NCBI GenBank assembly: GCA_027487485.1
Contig: JAIYDN010000091.1
Location: 124,001 to 188,000, forward strand
Length of the DNA stretch: 64,000 nt
Source of the DNA: Planctomycetaceae bacterium
GTDB taxonomy: Bacteria; Planctomycetota; Planctomycetia; Pirellulales; Pirellulaceae
Direction: 5' to 3'
A model generated the notes under the pieces. The model saw only the letters and a program-made list of their open reading frames with translations, did not search any database and was not told the DNA's origin. Positions within the stretch are counted from its first letter, which is position 1; every line of letters begins with the position of its first letter. Below are positions 36,821 through 44,596 of this stretch, in pieces. The position numbers were made by a program, and so were the translations under genes.

Positions 36821-37267
36821 GTGGTTTTTGAAGAATTGTTTATTGAATCGAAGGGTAAGCCAGTTCAGTACAAAGGGATTACGGTCCGAATGATGGACGA
36901 AATTCCGATTAGTGATAGCGCGATTATTCGGATTGAGTTCGAACTAGCGAACTCAGAATGGCGCCAAGGGATTTCGTTGACGACCGTGGGTACGTTGGAG
37001 GTCGGAGGCCGAAAGATTAAGCGAGGAATAGCCCTTTGGTATGACACCGCACCAAAAGTAATCGAACTAAACGTCAAGTCAAAGTCGGGGATCCTCCAGG
37101 TTAAGAACATCTGGGATGTTGGTGATGGAGTTGTCCACTCATGGCACAACGGTGCCGCAATAATCGTTTCTGTGGATGGCACTAGGCGGCGCTATCAATG
37201 TAACGATGGTCATGAGGACGATGATTTCGATGACTTGGTGTTTGCTTTAACGGTTATTGAGTCCTGA
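36821..37267 (+). CDS. Hypothetical acidic beta-rich protein
   Basis: 148 residues from a GTG at 36821 with GGGAGG about 11 bp upstream; the longer frame from 36749 gives an unlikely N-terminus. Alternating beta strands (GKPVQYKGITVRMMDEIPISDSAIIRIEFEL; KVIELNVKSKSGILQVKNIWDV) end in a very acidic tail (GHEDDDFDDLVFAL). It has no signal peptide or known motif. It ends 26 bp from the convergent lysozyme-like gene. Function unknown; an immunity-type role is only a guess from context. Confidence 0.65.
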   Translation: MVFEELFIESKGKPVQYKGITVRMMDEIPISDSAIIRIEFELANSEWRQGISLTTVGTLEVGGRKIKRGIALWYDTAPKVIELNVKSKSGILQVKNIWDVGDGVVHSWHNGAAIIVSVDGTRRRYQCNDGHEDDDFDDLVFALTVIES

Positions 37268-37292
37268 GATTTTTGGTCCTGAAGGAAGGAAG

Positions 37293-38009
37293 TTAAGGGA
37301 GCATCTCGATAGCGTCTTTCAGTTCTTCTTGGAATCGTCGCTTCAATGCTGGTATCCATTCTTCCGAAACACCTTGGAAGTGAACGAGTTTCCCATCGCT
37401 TGTCGTGCGGCCACGTTCCTTGTAGATCGCCTTGATCCATTCCAAATCGGATTCTACATTTTGGATCTCAGCGGACACTGCTTTTGAAGCATTGACAATG
37501 AGTTTTGAATTCGGGCCGTGCTGAACTGCACAAGACCATACCACATCTTTGAACGCGGCAGATCGAGCGTTCGTGTCGACTTTAAGTTCAGTCTGGATCA
37601 GCTTGACTTGAGGATCGTAATGCGTTGCCTTGATGAACTCATGTTCTTTCGAATGAAATGCCCTGGGGTCTTTCGCGACGGTTCGTTTCCATTGCTCTGT
37701 GAATTCGGGAGTACCACCTCGCAACCCTCTAAACTCCGATGCATAGTACTTGTCTGCGAATCGGTCTGCGTTTCCAATCGCGGAAGCGAGTTGATATGTT
37801 CCGTAGGATACGCCGCCTGGGTCACCAATCCCGGTCGATACCGTTTCGGGCCCTCGTCCACCCGATTCATACTTGGCCGAAAGCAATCCAAGACTTATGG
37901 CTTGCGTAGTTGGTTCGCGAACACCCTGAGCAATCGCATGATCGGTGGAATTGCAAACGAAGCTTAACGCCATCAAAATCAGGAAGAATCGAAAGCGAAA
38001 ATCAGCCAT
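37293..38009 (-). CDS. Secreted lysozyme-like peptidoglycan hydrolase (predicted)
   Basis: 238 residues from the ATG at 38009, which starts a signal peptide (RFRFFLILMALSFVCNSTDHAIA). The segment SAKYESGGRGPETVSTGIGDPGGVSYGTYQL (about 45-74), with E48 in an ESGG context and a GG.SYG.YQ block, resembles the lysozyme-like domains attached to some VgrG-related and phage proteins. No full domain is provable by eye. Export suggests action on peptidoglycan. It is divergent from an NlpC/CHAP-like gene. Confidence 0.65.
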   Translation of the reverse strand: MADFRFRFFLILMALSFVCNSTDHAIAQGVREPTTQAISLGLLSAKYESGGRGPETVSTGIGDPGGVSYGTYQLASAIGNADRFADKYYASEFRGLRGGTPEFTEQWKRTVAKDPRAFHSKEHEFIKATHYDPQVKLIQTELKVDTNARSAAFKDVVWSCAVQHGPNSKLIVNASKAVSAEIQNVESDLEWIKAIYKERGRTTSDGKLVHFQGVSEEWIPALKRRFQEELKDAIEMLP

Positions 38010-38258
38010 AACGCTTTCGGTCAAGATCAGGGAATTCATGTGGTAAGCAGTGGCGTGCAAGAAATCGGTCTGAAAAATCAATTTATAGAACTATTTTTCT
38101 ATTGAGGCAAAAAATCCAGCAACAATCGCAAGCTTGTCTCGACAACTGACTGGAACAGCCATTCGAGTGCCCAAAAAGATCGACTGATTTGATCTTATCC
38201 TCCCGATAGCAGCTGACGCTAATTCAAAAAATCTTTTATTGGGAAACAAGGTCTCAGC

Positions 38259-38807
38259 ATGGCCTATCGAGCAGCCGGGGCAATAGCATTTGCAGAACAA
38301 TTGGTTGGAAGAGGCCGCTATGGTGACGGTGAGTGCTGGACACTTGTCGAGGATGCCGTCGTGGGTGCCGGGGGCCAATCCTCAAGGACGCTAACTCGAA
38401 ATTTTGGCATTCACTCCAATTACGTATGGGGACGGCCTGTAATAGCGGCCAATGCTGCTCCCGGGGATGTGCTCCAGTTTCGTGGTTATTCTTGGACCAG
38501 AAGCATAACGAGAAGCAGCGGCCCATCAACGAGCGCGCTTGGTCCCGCGATAACGGACTGCGAACCCTCTCAAGGTCGATCGCACCACTCTGCCATTATC
38601 GTTCGGGTGATACGGGCAGGATTGGTTGAGGTCATCGAGCAAAACATACCTAGGGGCACGATTCCACGGAGAACGATTCTAGCGATCATAGGCGGCGCAC
38701 AACCTCCTGAAGATACGGTCACGAACGACATGATGGGGACGTATGTGACCCGGCGTGTGACACTGGACACCGTCGCGAATCCACCTTCGATCTATCGCCC
38801 AATCTAG
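38259..38807 (+). CDS. NlpC/CHAP-like cysteine amidase (predicted)
   Basis: 182 residues, no signal peptide. The pattern fits an NlpC/P60 or CHAP papain-like domain: Cys26 in YGDGECWTLVEDAV, PGDVLQFRG at about 68-76, H109/H110 in SHHSAIIVRV, and a polar third residue in EVIEQNI (127-130). Such enzymes cut peptide links in peptidoglycan. The absence of an export signal means it is either cytosolic or delivered by another route. The last 45 residues are a non-conserved tail. Confidence 0.65.
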   Translation: MAYRAAGAIAFAEQLVGRGRYGDGECWTLVEDAVVGAGGQSSRTLTRNFGIHSNYVWGRPVIAANAAPGDVLQFRGYSWTRSITRSSGPSTSALGPAITDCEPSQGRSHHSAIIVRVIRAGLVEVIEQNIPRGTIPRRTILAIIGGAQPPEDTVTNDMMGTYVTRRVTLDTVANPPSIYRPI

Positions 38808-38943
38808 AAGCATAAGGACAATGCATTCATGCCTGGCGTTGACCTCACTTCCCACCGGGATGAAGAGTCTGTCTTTTGGAACACTCAGATGTGCGTTGCT
38901 GGGGTCCGTCTAGCTGTGACGATATTTTGACACGAGGTCGACT

Positions 38944-39279
38944 TCAATCAAAGTCGAACAACTCGCTCCAAAACGACTCCTTCTTCTTTCCATAGCGATG
39001 ATGCGGACGGTCATCTTCACGATACTCCCGATTTTCGTACCGTCGATCGTCGTACTTTCGATCGTCTTCGTATCGTTCCGTTGGAGACGCAAGGTCTCTG
39101 CGACTCTTTTCTACCGCAGGTGGGGGTGGGACTTGAGCTGGATGCTCTGATTGCTGAATGAACTTGTCTAGCTCGCCACGGTCAAGCCAGACTCCACGGC
39201 AACTCGGACAATAGTCGATCTCAATTCCCTTCCGTTCAGTCATCAAAAGATTGACGGAGATGCAGGTTGGGCACTTCAT
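38944..39279 (-). CDS. zf-TFIIB domain protein
   Basis: 111 residues from the ATG at 39279 (GGAAAG upstream). An N-terminal zinc ribbon of the zf-TFIIB family has CPTC (Cys 3 and 6) and CPSCRGVWLDRGELDKFI. A Pro linker and a highly charged Arg/Asp/Tyr-rich tail (about 60-100) follow, ending in SFWSELFDFD. Small zf-TFIIB proteins are widespread; their job is not established. Confidence 0.85.
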   Translation of the reverse strand: MKCPTCISVNLLMTERKGIEIDYCPSCRGVWLDRGELDKFIQQSEHPAQVPPPPAVEKSRRDLASPTERYEDDRKYDDRRYENREYREDDRPHHRYGKKKESFWSELFDFD

Positions 39280-39846
39280 GCAATACTTACTTTCCAAGGT
39301 TTCAATGGAGTTGATGGTTGTTTCGATAACAATACGCTCGCCAAAAGAACACTTCGTGGCGAAGAAAACCAATTGCTGGACAGATTGTCTCCGATCGGAA
39401 TAACAAAACAACTTGAAAGGAATGCGTCAACACATTGGTTTTGTCTAACTAACGATTTCCTGCAATGAACAGGTACCTCCATTCCCTGAAGACCGGTTTT
39501 TGGAGAAAGCACAGCTCGATGGTTTTCCAACATTTGTCGGTCTTGGATGCAAAAGGGAATGAGTCGATTGAAGGTCGTCAGTCACCGACCGAGACGAAAC
39601 TCTGCAGCGTTAGCTCGATCGAGCTCCTGCCGACCTCGCCTGCCGGGCTACCCACCAGAGCATTCGAAAATTTGATCGCTTTGCGATCATGGTGAACCTT
39701 TTCGTCTCTACCAAACCCACATTGAGAACAGATTTTACGACCTTGCGACTGTGGCATGACGATTGCAATTCATGCTTTATAAAAGGTCGATCCAAATGAG
39801 GACAGACCAAGATTTTTTCCACACGTAGAAACTAGAGCATTTAAAA
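39280..39846. promoter_or_regulatory. Regulatory region upstream of the stress-protein cluster
   Basis: 567 bp without a gene. Two clean dyads, AGCTCGATCGAGCT (39611-39624) and TGATCGC-TTT-GCGATCA (39673-39689), lie about 65-140 bp upstream of the sigma-54 promoter at 39752, the usual distance for enhancer sites of NtrC-type activators. Which protein binds them is not known. Confidence 0.5.
39752..39767 (+). promoter_or_regulatory. Sigma-54 (-24/-12) promoter
   Basis: TGGCATG-N4-TTGCA, with GG and GC exactly 10 bp apart, differs from the consensus TGGCACG-N4-TTGCW at one position. Expected transcript start near 39778, giving a leader of about 69 nt before the ATG at 39847. Confidence 0.75.
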
Positions 39847-40059
39847 ATGATTACCAGAGATCAATTTGTTGATAACGCAGGGGAAGTGATTCGGGACCAA
39901 TACGATCGTGTATCTACCGAGGCCAAGAAAGGGTTGGACTACACCGCGAAAAGCGTCGGGCGTAGACCCTTTGAGTCTTTAGCTGTGGCGGTGGGTTCCG
40001 GAATTATCGCCGGGGTTTTGTTAGGAATGTCCATGTCGAACCGAAAGCGCGCCGAATGA
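39847..40059 (+). CDS. Small glycine-zipper membrane protein, DUF883/ElaB-like
   Basis: 70 residues. An amphipathic helix (residues 1-40) is followed by a C-terminal hydrophobic segment with a glycine zipper (VAVGSGIIAGVLLGMSMSNRKRAE) and a basic end. This is the layout of ElaB/YqjD/DUF883 proteins, which are inner-membrane C-tail anchored and bind ribosomes in stationary-phase E. coli. First gene of a five-gene cluster behind the sigma-54 promoter; it overlaps the next gene by 4 bp. Confidence 0.82.
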   Translation: MITRDQFVDNAGEVIRDQYDRVSTEAKKGLDYTAKSVGRRPFESLAVAVGSGIIAGVLLGMSMSNRKRAE

Positions 40060-40481
40060 GCTCGCTGAAAGGTCAAGCAGAAACTAATGCGGACCAGATC
40101 ATTGAGCGTATGCGAATGGTGCGCATGTCCGGTAAAGCCCACGCGATCGACCTTCAGGGGAAGGCGAAGCGCTTGGTCGATTGGAAGGAATATGTGAAGG
40201 CTAAACCCATACTTTCAGTAGCATCCGTGTCTCTTTTGGGGTTTGGGCTCGTTCGCAGCCTTATACTTGCTGCTTCGAAACCGTCGCCTTCCTCATCAAC
40301 GAATCAGCCGATCAGGTCTGGCACCTCTCCCCTGAAAACCACTCTCAGTAGTTCAGTCGCAAACTTAGCAATCACCGTCGTAACGAACGCCGTCAAAGCT
40401 TACGTCGCGAACTTGATGCAGAATGGGATAACGAAAGGAAACCTACATGATCGATTTCAGCAAGAATCTTCCAAGGACTGA
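40056..40481 (+). CDS. Hypothetical membrane-associated protein of the stress cluster
   Basis: 141 residues. An N-terminal helix (about 1-50, with KAKRLVDWKEYVKAKP) leads to a hydrophobic segment (ILSVASVSLLGFGLVRSLILA, about 52-72). A Ser/Pro linker and a second hydrophobic helix (ANLAITVVTNAVKAYVANLM) follow. Start and end overlap both neighbours. The KAKP-then-helix pattern echoes the other DUF883-like proteins here, suggesting a shared origin. No family recognised. Confidence 0.72.
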   Translation: MSSLKGQAETNADQIIERMRMVRMSGKAHAIDLQGKAKRLVDWKEYVKAKPILSVASVSLLGFGLVRSLILAASKPSPSSSTNQPIRSGTSPLKTTLSSSVANLAITVVTNAVKAYVANLMQNGITKGNLHDRFQQESSKD

Positions 40482-40668
40482 AGCAGAACACGGAAATCGT
40501 CTTCAAGAAGAATGGTATTTGAATGACGATGATTCCGCCGAACGAGATGAGCCTATTTTTGATCCTCTAGACCTTGCCCGTCAATGTATCGCCGCAAGGC
40601 CGACAGTAACAATTGCAATCGCATTTGCAATCGGAGGGGCTTTGGGATGGTTGACATCGAGAAGATGA
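40447..40668 (+). CDS. Small C-tail-anchored membrane protein
   Basis: 73 residues: a charged N-terminus, then LARQCIAARPTVTIAIAFAIGGALGWLTSRR, a glycine-containing membrane helix ending in basic residues, like the other small proteins of the cluster. It overlaps the upstream gene by 35 bp and the downstream gene by 22 bp, so all are probably translated from one transcript. Confidence 0.72.
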   Translation: MIDFSKNLPRTEAEHGNRLQEEWYLNDDDSAERDEPIFDPLDLARQCIAARPTVTIAIAFAIGGALGWLTSRR

Positions 40669-41090
40669 ACGGGAAGTACAAACACTCCAACCCGATCGAA
40701 GATATGCAGTCGTCTGTAGGAGCATTTGTTTTCGATCTTATCGAATTAGCTGAACTACAGGGCAAATTGCTTAAGGCAGATGCAAAGTTAGCTGTTCGGA
40801 AGTCGATAGGAACAGCCGCCGCGATTGCCATCTCCTGTTGTTGTTTAATGGGCTGCTTGCCAGTCTTGGGTTTTGGCCTTGCTTCGGTAGTCGCCTACTA
40901 TTTCGAACTGGAGGACTGGATAGCGCAAATTGCCGTGGGTGGCAGCTTTTCTTTCATGAGTGTTCTCATTGCAACCATTGCCTTCAGAAACATTACCCGA
41001 ATCAATCAACAATTTCACCGCAGCATGGACGAGTTTTCGAAAAATCTAACTTGGGCAAAGAACGCTTTCAATCGTGAATCGGAGCGTTAG
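40647..41090 (+). CDS. Holin-like/YqjE-type membrane protein
   Basis: 147 residues from the ATG at 40647 (GGAGG 9 bp upstream); an ATG at 40665 in an ATGA overlap is the alternative. The N-terminal helix (SSVGAFVFDLIELAELQGKLLKADAKLAVRKS) and two transmembrane helices (about 55-82 and 92-115) match the phage holin superfamily/YqjE layout, a usual companion of ElaB/YqjD-like genes. A C-terminal amphipathic helix follows. Confidence 0.75.
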   Translation: MVDIEKMNGKYKHSNPIEDMQSSVGAFVFDLIELAELQGKLLKADAKLAVRKSIGTAAAIAISCCCLMGCLPVLGFGLASVVAYYFELEDWIAQIAVGGSFSFMSVLIATIAFRNITRINQQFHRSMDEFSKNLTWAKNAFNRESER

Positions 41091-41151
41091 ACGCAGCGTC
41101 TACATTTTTTAGTTATCAGAGACATTCACTCAACAATAGGCACAATGAACT

Positions 41152-41403
41152 ATGGCAAACACCACCCCATCCCGCGACGGCTGCGCAACAGCGCAAGATA
41201 CTTTTCGTGGCGCTCAAGAACAATTGGCAAAGGCTGCTAACATCGCAAAAGAAACAGCCCTGGAGTGTGGAACACACTATGTTACAGAACCCGCGAAGGA
41301 TCTGGTTGGACTGCTTCAAGATTACGCAAAATCCAGACCCGAAGTTGCAGCGGTTTGGTGCTTTGGGCTTGGTCTGTTTATCGGCTGGAAATTAAGACGA
41401 TAG
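41152..41403 (+). CDS. Second DUF883/ElaB-like small membrane protein
   Basis: 83 residues. A soluble helical part (AQDTFRGAQEQLAKAANIAKETALECG...AKDLVGLLQDYAKSRPEVAAVWCFGLGLFIGWKLRR) ends in a hydrophobic, basic-tailed anchor preceded by a KSRP bend, the DUF883 hallmark. It lies 61 bp after the holin-like gene and is probably the last gene of the sigma-54-driven cluster. Confidence 0.8.
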   Translation: MANTTPSRDGCATAQDTFRGAQEQLAKAANIAKETALECGTHYVTEPAKDLVGLLQDYAKSRPEVAAVWCFGLGLFIGWKLRR

Positions 41404-41548
41404 CAACGACCACAATCAGCGATCGCCGCAGATCGCGATACCTATTTGATCAAGAGTTCGTATCGCAGATCAGGCTTGATGCTTAACAACGTCAAGACCA
41501 GCTACTGCTCGCCCCATGCAGCAATTCAAACGACCACAGTAAAATCCG

Positions 41549-42628
41549 TTAGGAGATGTCGGCGAGTTTCTGCTCTTGATGCTCAGGCACTTCGGCATCC
41601 GGTGGCAATTCAACATCCGCAGGCTTCGGAGCCGCTGCGCCGTGCCCTTCTATATCGTGAAGCAATTCAAGCAAATTTCGTTCTAGTGCGGTGCATAGAC
41701 TGTCGAGCGGCAAAAAGTCGATTCGTTGCGTGCTAAAGGGATTTTGCAATTCCATCCCTATGCGATCCAGCGACAATAAAGGGTAAGCGAGAAGCATCAC
41801 ATACACAGGAATAACCCAGAGTGGATGAACATTCCAAAAACGTGATGACTCGACAACTCCAGTCTCAAAATCCTGCATCAATCCAAATGGCAGAGTCACC
41901 AAAAGCAAAAAGATAAACTGCCGCACTTGAATTGCACCAGATCGTGCAAGTGGCGTTCTCAGAATTCTTTCGCATCCGCCTATATGATCCATCAGGCTAG
42001 CCCTTTGCTCTTCGCACTTCTGAAAGGCAAATCCGTCCATACCAAGATTTCGTGCCTCGTTCAGTAGCATCGCGATTTCGCTGGATACAGCAGCTGGCAT
42101 ATGATCCGCTTTTCGAACCCAATCCTGACTTGGCTCCGAAAGAAGTCGCTCTAGTTCCGGAAAATCTCGCTGCTCTCGAAGGCTTCGGCGACAAACGTGA
42201 GGGAAAACGGCAAGCCATCGAACAAACCTCGAACGCCAGCGGCCATCCCTTGGTCCGTAGGACAGTCCCGATATCGCTAAGTTGCGCGACTGGTTGACGA
42301 TACCTCCCCATAAAACTCTTGCTTCCCACCAACGACTGTATCCAGTGTTCACTCGCAACACGAGAAGCAAGCCCAAGATTGCTCCCACAGTTCCAAACGG
42401 TCCCGCAGGGACCGATAAAGGCATTTGCAGTATGTTTTCTACAATTTGAATGCTAAGCACAATGACGACCGTCAATGCACCGAAGCCAATCACATCCAGA
42501 AACACACGCGGTGCAACCGACCCCTTGATGACGAATGTCCCCAACCAATAGGAATACGAGAGACTGCTGTCAGCTTCCTGAACAAGATTACCTGCTGATT
42601 GGTTCGATTTATTTGGATGAGTTTTCAA
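41549..42628 (-). CDS. Bestrophin-family channel protein
   Basis: 359 residues from a TTG start at 42628, the earliest available in frame. Bestrophin/UPF0187 features: an N-terminal SYWLGTFVIKGSVAP segment and membrane helices near 42-65, 75-95, 230-250 and 265-285. The motifs VLRVNTGYSRWWEARVLWGGIVNQSRNLA and PLLSLDRIGMELQNPF are also present. Bacterial homologues form pentameric ion channels. Expression with neighbouring stress proteins would fit an osmotic or ionic role. It converges with the DUF883-like gene. Confidence 0.9.
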   Translation of the reverse strand: MKTHPNKSNQSAGNLVQEADSSLSYSYWLGTFVIKGSVAPRVFLDVIGFGALTVVIVLSIQIVENILQMPLSVPAGPFGTVGAILGLLLVLRVNTGYSRWWEARVLWGGIVNQSRNLAISGLSYGPRDGRWRSRFVRWLAVFPHVCRRSLREQRDFPELERLLSEPSQDWVRKADHMPAAVSSEIAMLLNEARNLGMDGFAFQKCEEQRASLMDHIGGCERILRTPLARSGAIQVRQFIFLLLVTLPFGLMQDFETGVVESSRFWNVHPLWVIPVYVMLLAYPLLSLDRIGMELQNPFSTQRIDFLPLDSLCTALERNLLELLHDIEGHGAAAPKPADVELPPDAEVPEHQEQKLADIS

Positions 42629-42729
42629 GATTGCGGTTCCATTACCAAATCGGTTTTCTGGTTCTCGAAGAAGCAGGGCAACTTCCGAAGAGAAGTTAGT
42701 TCATAATCGCATTAAAGCTAAAAGACAAA

Positions 42730-42762
42730 AAAAGCCTTGTCCAGTCATTGAACAAGGCTTTT
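42730..42762 (-). terminator. Intrinsic terminator after the csbD/DUF4142 genes
   Basis: An 11-bp perfect inverted repeat, AAAAGCCTTGT (42730-42740) and ACAAGGCTTTT (42752-42762), followed on the minus strand by a run of T residues. It lies 24 bp beyond the DUF4142-like stop. Confidence 0.9.
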
Positions 42763-42786
42763 CATTTTGTTTGCAATGAGTTGCAA

Positions 42787-43128
42787 TTACTTCGAAGTTT
42801 TAGCAACATAGTCCGAATCGGTGTAATCCAGTTTCGCCATCAAATCCTCTGCGGCCTTCATGTGCTTTTCGGTCTCTTGAATGCCGTCTAGCACGATTTG
42901 CTGCAACTGGTCTGATGTATGTCGTTGCGAAACGATCAACTTGGTACGCATGGATGCGTGCTTTGCAATTTGCATCCCGACAAAGCACTTGTCAAACTCT
43001 TCTCCATCTTTCATGCTGAGGTACTTTTGAGAATCCATGATGCATTGCTGAGCGAGCTCACGTTGCAGTTGGACCATATCAATTCCTGGCGTGGCAGCGT
43101 GATCGAGACTTAACTTTTTGACTTGCAC
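42787..43128 (-). CDS. DUF4142-like protein, N-terminally short
   Basis: 113 residues from a GTG inside the end of the upstream csbD-like gene (19-bp overlap). Residues 15-105 (IDMVQLQRELAQQCIMDSQKYLSMKDGEEFDKCFVGMQIAKHASM...ETEKHMKAAEDLMAKL) match the second half of ferritin-like DUF4142 proteins. The first helical pair, about 60-100 residues, and any signal peptide are absent. It may be a shortened cytoplasmic form or the product of a deletion that joined it to csbD. Function of the family is not known. Confidence 0.7.
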   Translation of the reverse strand: MQVKKLSLDHAATPGIDMVQLQRELAQQCIMDSQKYLSMKDGEEFDKCFVGMQIAKHASMRTKLIVSQRHTSDQLQQIVLDGIQETEKHMKAAEDLMAKLDYTDSDYVAKTSK

Positions 43129-43535
43129 AGAGTCGAGCCGAGGATCAGTCCAGCGACTACGCCGACACCCATGGCTAGAAGCATTGATTCACCCGGTCGG
43201 TGTTGCACAGTTTGACTGGCTGCCTTGATGCCATCTCGCGATGCATCTCGAGCATAGTCGTAACCCTCACGAATTGTATCACCGGCCCTGCAAGCCATGT
43301 CGCTCGCAGCTTCCGAGATGCGTCCAACGGTTGATGTTGTGTTGTCTGAGATCGTTCGGAGGAATTCCTCGATTTCATCGCGAGCCTTTCCCGTCTTCTT
43401 TTGGATCACACCTACAAGTTGCTGAATGTTGCCTTCCACTGCAGCGATATCGTCACCTGTGATCTGCGAGTACTTGGTCTTGATAGCTCCAGCCAAGTGG
43501 TTCCATGTGCCTTGGACTTCGTCTTTAATTGCCAT
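43110..43535 (-). CDS. CsbD-like protein with C-terminal glycine-zipper anchor
   Basis: 141 residues from the ATG at 43535, with GGGAGAG 8 bp upstream. Residues 1-58 form a CsbD stress domain (KDEVQGTWNHLAGAIKTKYSQITGDDIAAVEGNIQQLVGVIQKKTGKARDEIEEFL). The rest is ElaB/DUF883-like: a long amphipathic helix, RPGE bend and glycine zipper (LLAMGVGVVAGLILGSTL). This CsbD-DUF883 combination ties it to the small proteins encoded 2-4 kb away. A strong sigma-54 promoter lies upstream. Confidence 0.88.
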   Translation of the reverse strand: MAIKDEVQGTWNHLAGAIKTKYSQITGDDIAAVEGNIQQLVGVIQKKTGKARDEIEEFLRTISDNTTSTVGRISEAASDMACRAGDTIREGYDYARDASRDGIKAASQTVQHRPGESMLLAMGVGVVAGLILGSTLCKSKS

Positions 43536-43592
43536 TTCAATCTCTCCCTTGTATTTGTTTATCGTAATCCCATCTTGTGGACGAACTAACAA

Positions 43593-43608
43593 CGCAAAGC
43601 TTGTGCCA
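43593..43608 (-). promoter_or_regulatory. Sigma-54 (-24/-12) promoter of the csbD-like gene
   Basis: On the minus strand TGGCACA-N4-TTGCG, with GG and GC exactly 10 bp apart: near-perfect in both conserved blocks. Predicted transcript start near 43582, 47 nt before the ATG. A CGATCA...TGATCG inverted pair at 43767-43791 lies in the enhancer-distance zone. Confidence 0.75.
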
Positions 43609-43861
43609 GATTCCCTTCGTTTCAGATAGACCTTACGAATGACGAACTTGTCGTAATAAAATCTCGCAGCAAGCTGGTTTCGCAACCGAGTAGGCCTTGG
43701 AACGACCAATTGGCTTTGTCAACGAACGCAAAGCGAATGTTTGTTCGGGAAGCAACGCAATTTTCTCGATCATGGGCTAATAAAGTGATCGCGAACGGGT
43801 CAGAATAGTGCTAGGTTTCCAAAGCCCAACTTAAGACTTCTCTCACTGCAAAAGTATCAAG

Positions 43862-44215
43862 ATGTTCGCTCGCATTTCAATCACCACCCTTTGTGCGGGA
43901 TTACTACTGGCTGCCGGGTGCACCCAGTCCACCAACTCCAACAGCAATGCTCCACTTCCTGGTGGATATTCGACCGAAAGCACCCCATCGCCGGACGCCA
44001 TAGCGGCAGCCGAATTTGCTGTGGCTGAACAATCGAAGACGATCGCAGGACTGAAGCTAAGCTCCATCGATTCGGTTAAGACTCAGGTGGTGGCAGGCAG
44101 GAATTTTGAACTGGTTTTGAAGGTGGTCGATGGTGGCATTGCAAAAACCGCTCGGGCCATCGTTTACACAGATCTGACAGACGCGAAGTCGCTTACGTCT
44201 TGGGTCTGGTTGTAA
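43862..44215 (+). CDS. Cystatin-like lipoprotein
   Basis: 117 residues. A lipoprotein signal ends in LLAAGC (Cys20). The mature part has cystatin hallmarks in order: a Gly pair (GG, 34-35) near the start of the domain, a long helix (PSPDAIAAAEFAVAEQSKTI), QVVAG at 75-79 in the first inhibitory hairpin position, and a C-terminal SW in place of PW. The overall length (about 85 residues) also fits one cystatin domain. Cystatins inhibit papain-like cysteine peptidases. Target unknown; anchoring in the envelope is inferred from the lipobox. Confidence 0.75.
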   Translation: MFARISITTLCAGLLLAAGCTQSTNSNSNAPLPGGYSTESTPSPDAIAAAEFAVAEQSKTIAGLKLSSIDSVKTQVVAGRNFELVLKVVDGGIAKTARAIVYTDLTDAKSLTSWVWL

Positions 44216-44354
44216 AACGAACGGAAGCCGAGTTGTTGGAAGTATTTTGCTGCCGTTGTCGCTTCCAATTTTGGTAAAAGAGGCCAAAACACGTCAAATC
44301 AAAGCGAAGAAAACGTCACAAGCTGTTTTCACAAAACAGCGGTTTCAGCCATCA

Positions 44355-44391
44355 AAAAACCCTAGGAATCATTGAGAAACCTAGGGTTTTT
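44355..44391. terminator. Bidirectional terminator between lipoprotein gene and tRNA-His
   Basis: A 12-bp stem with core AACCCTAGG / CCTAGGGTT, flanked by A and T runs and with a 13-nt loop, serves both the plus-strand lipoprotein gene and the minus-strand tRNA. Confidence 0.85.
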
Positions 44392-44396
44392 GAAGG

Positions 44397-44471
44397 GGTG
44401 ACTAACGGGACTCGAACCCGCGACCTTCGGAGCCACAATCCAACGCTCTAACCAACTGAGCTACAGCCACC
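44397..44471 (-). tRNA. tRNA-His (GTG anticodon)
   Basis: A complete cloverleaf on the minus strand. The 7-bp acceptor stem GTGGCTG/TAGTCAC is extended by the His-specific extra G at -1 opposite C73. The D-arm contains AGCTCAGTTGGTTAGAGC. The anticodon stem TTGGA/TCCGA closes the loop TTGTGGC with anticodon GTG. The T-arm is CGGGTTCGAGTCCCG. The 3' CCA is not encoded and must be added after transcription. Confidence 0.97.
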
Positions 44472-44596
44472 ATCCGAAGACCCAATATTAGTGGTTCCCG
44501 TTTCGTCCGTCAACTCAATCCTTTTCCCAAAGAAACATTCCCTTGCTTGAGAACGGGAGCATCCTCACCATCAACCCAAGACTTACGAAGAGGGTT

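Noticed and set aside
36637-36831. 64-codon plus-strand frame before the acidic protein gene
   Set aside because: Overlaps the better-supported gene start, with no family pattern and no clear ribosome-binding site.
42660-42700. Possible sigma-54 promoter before the bestrophin gene
   Set aside because: Only GG-N10-GC and part of the -12 block match; the -24 TGGCAC block is poor.
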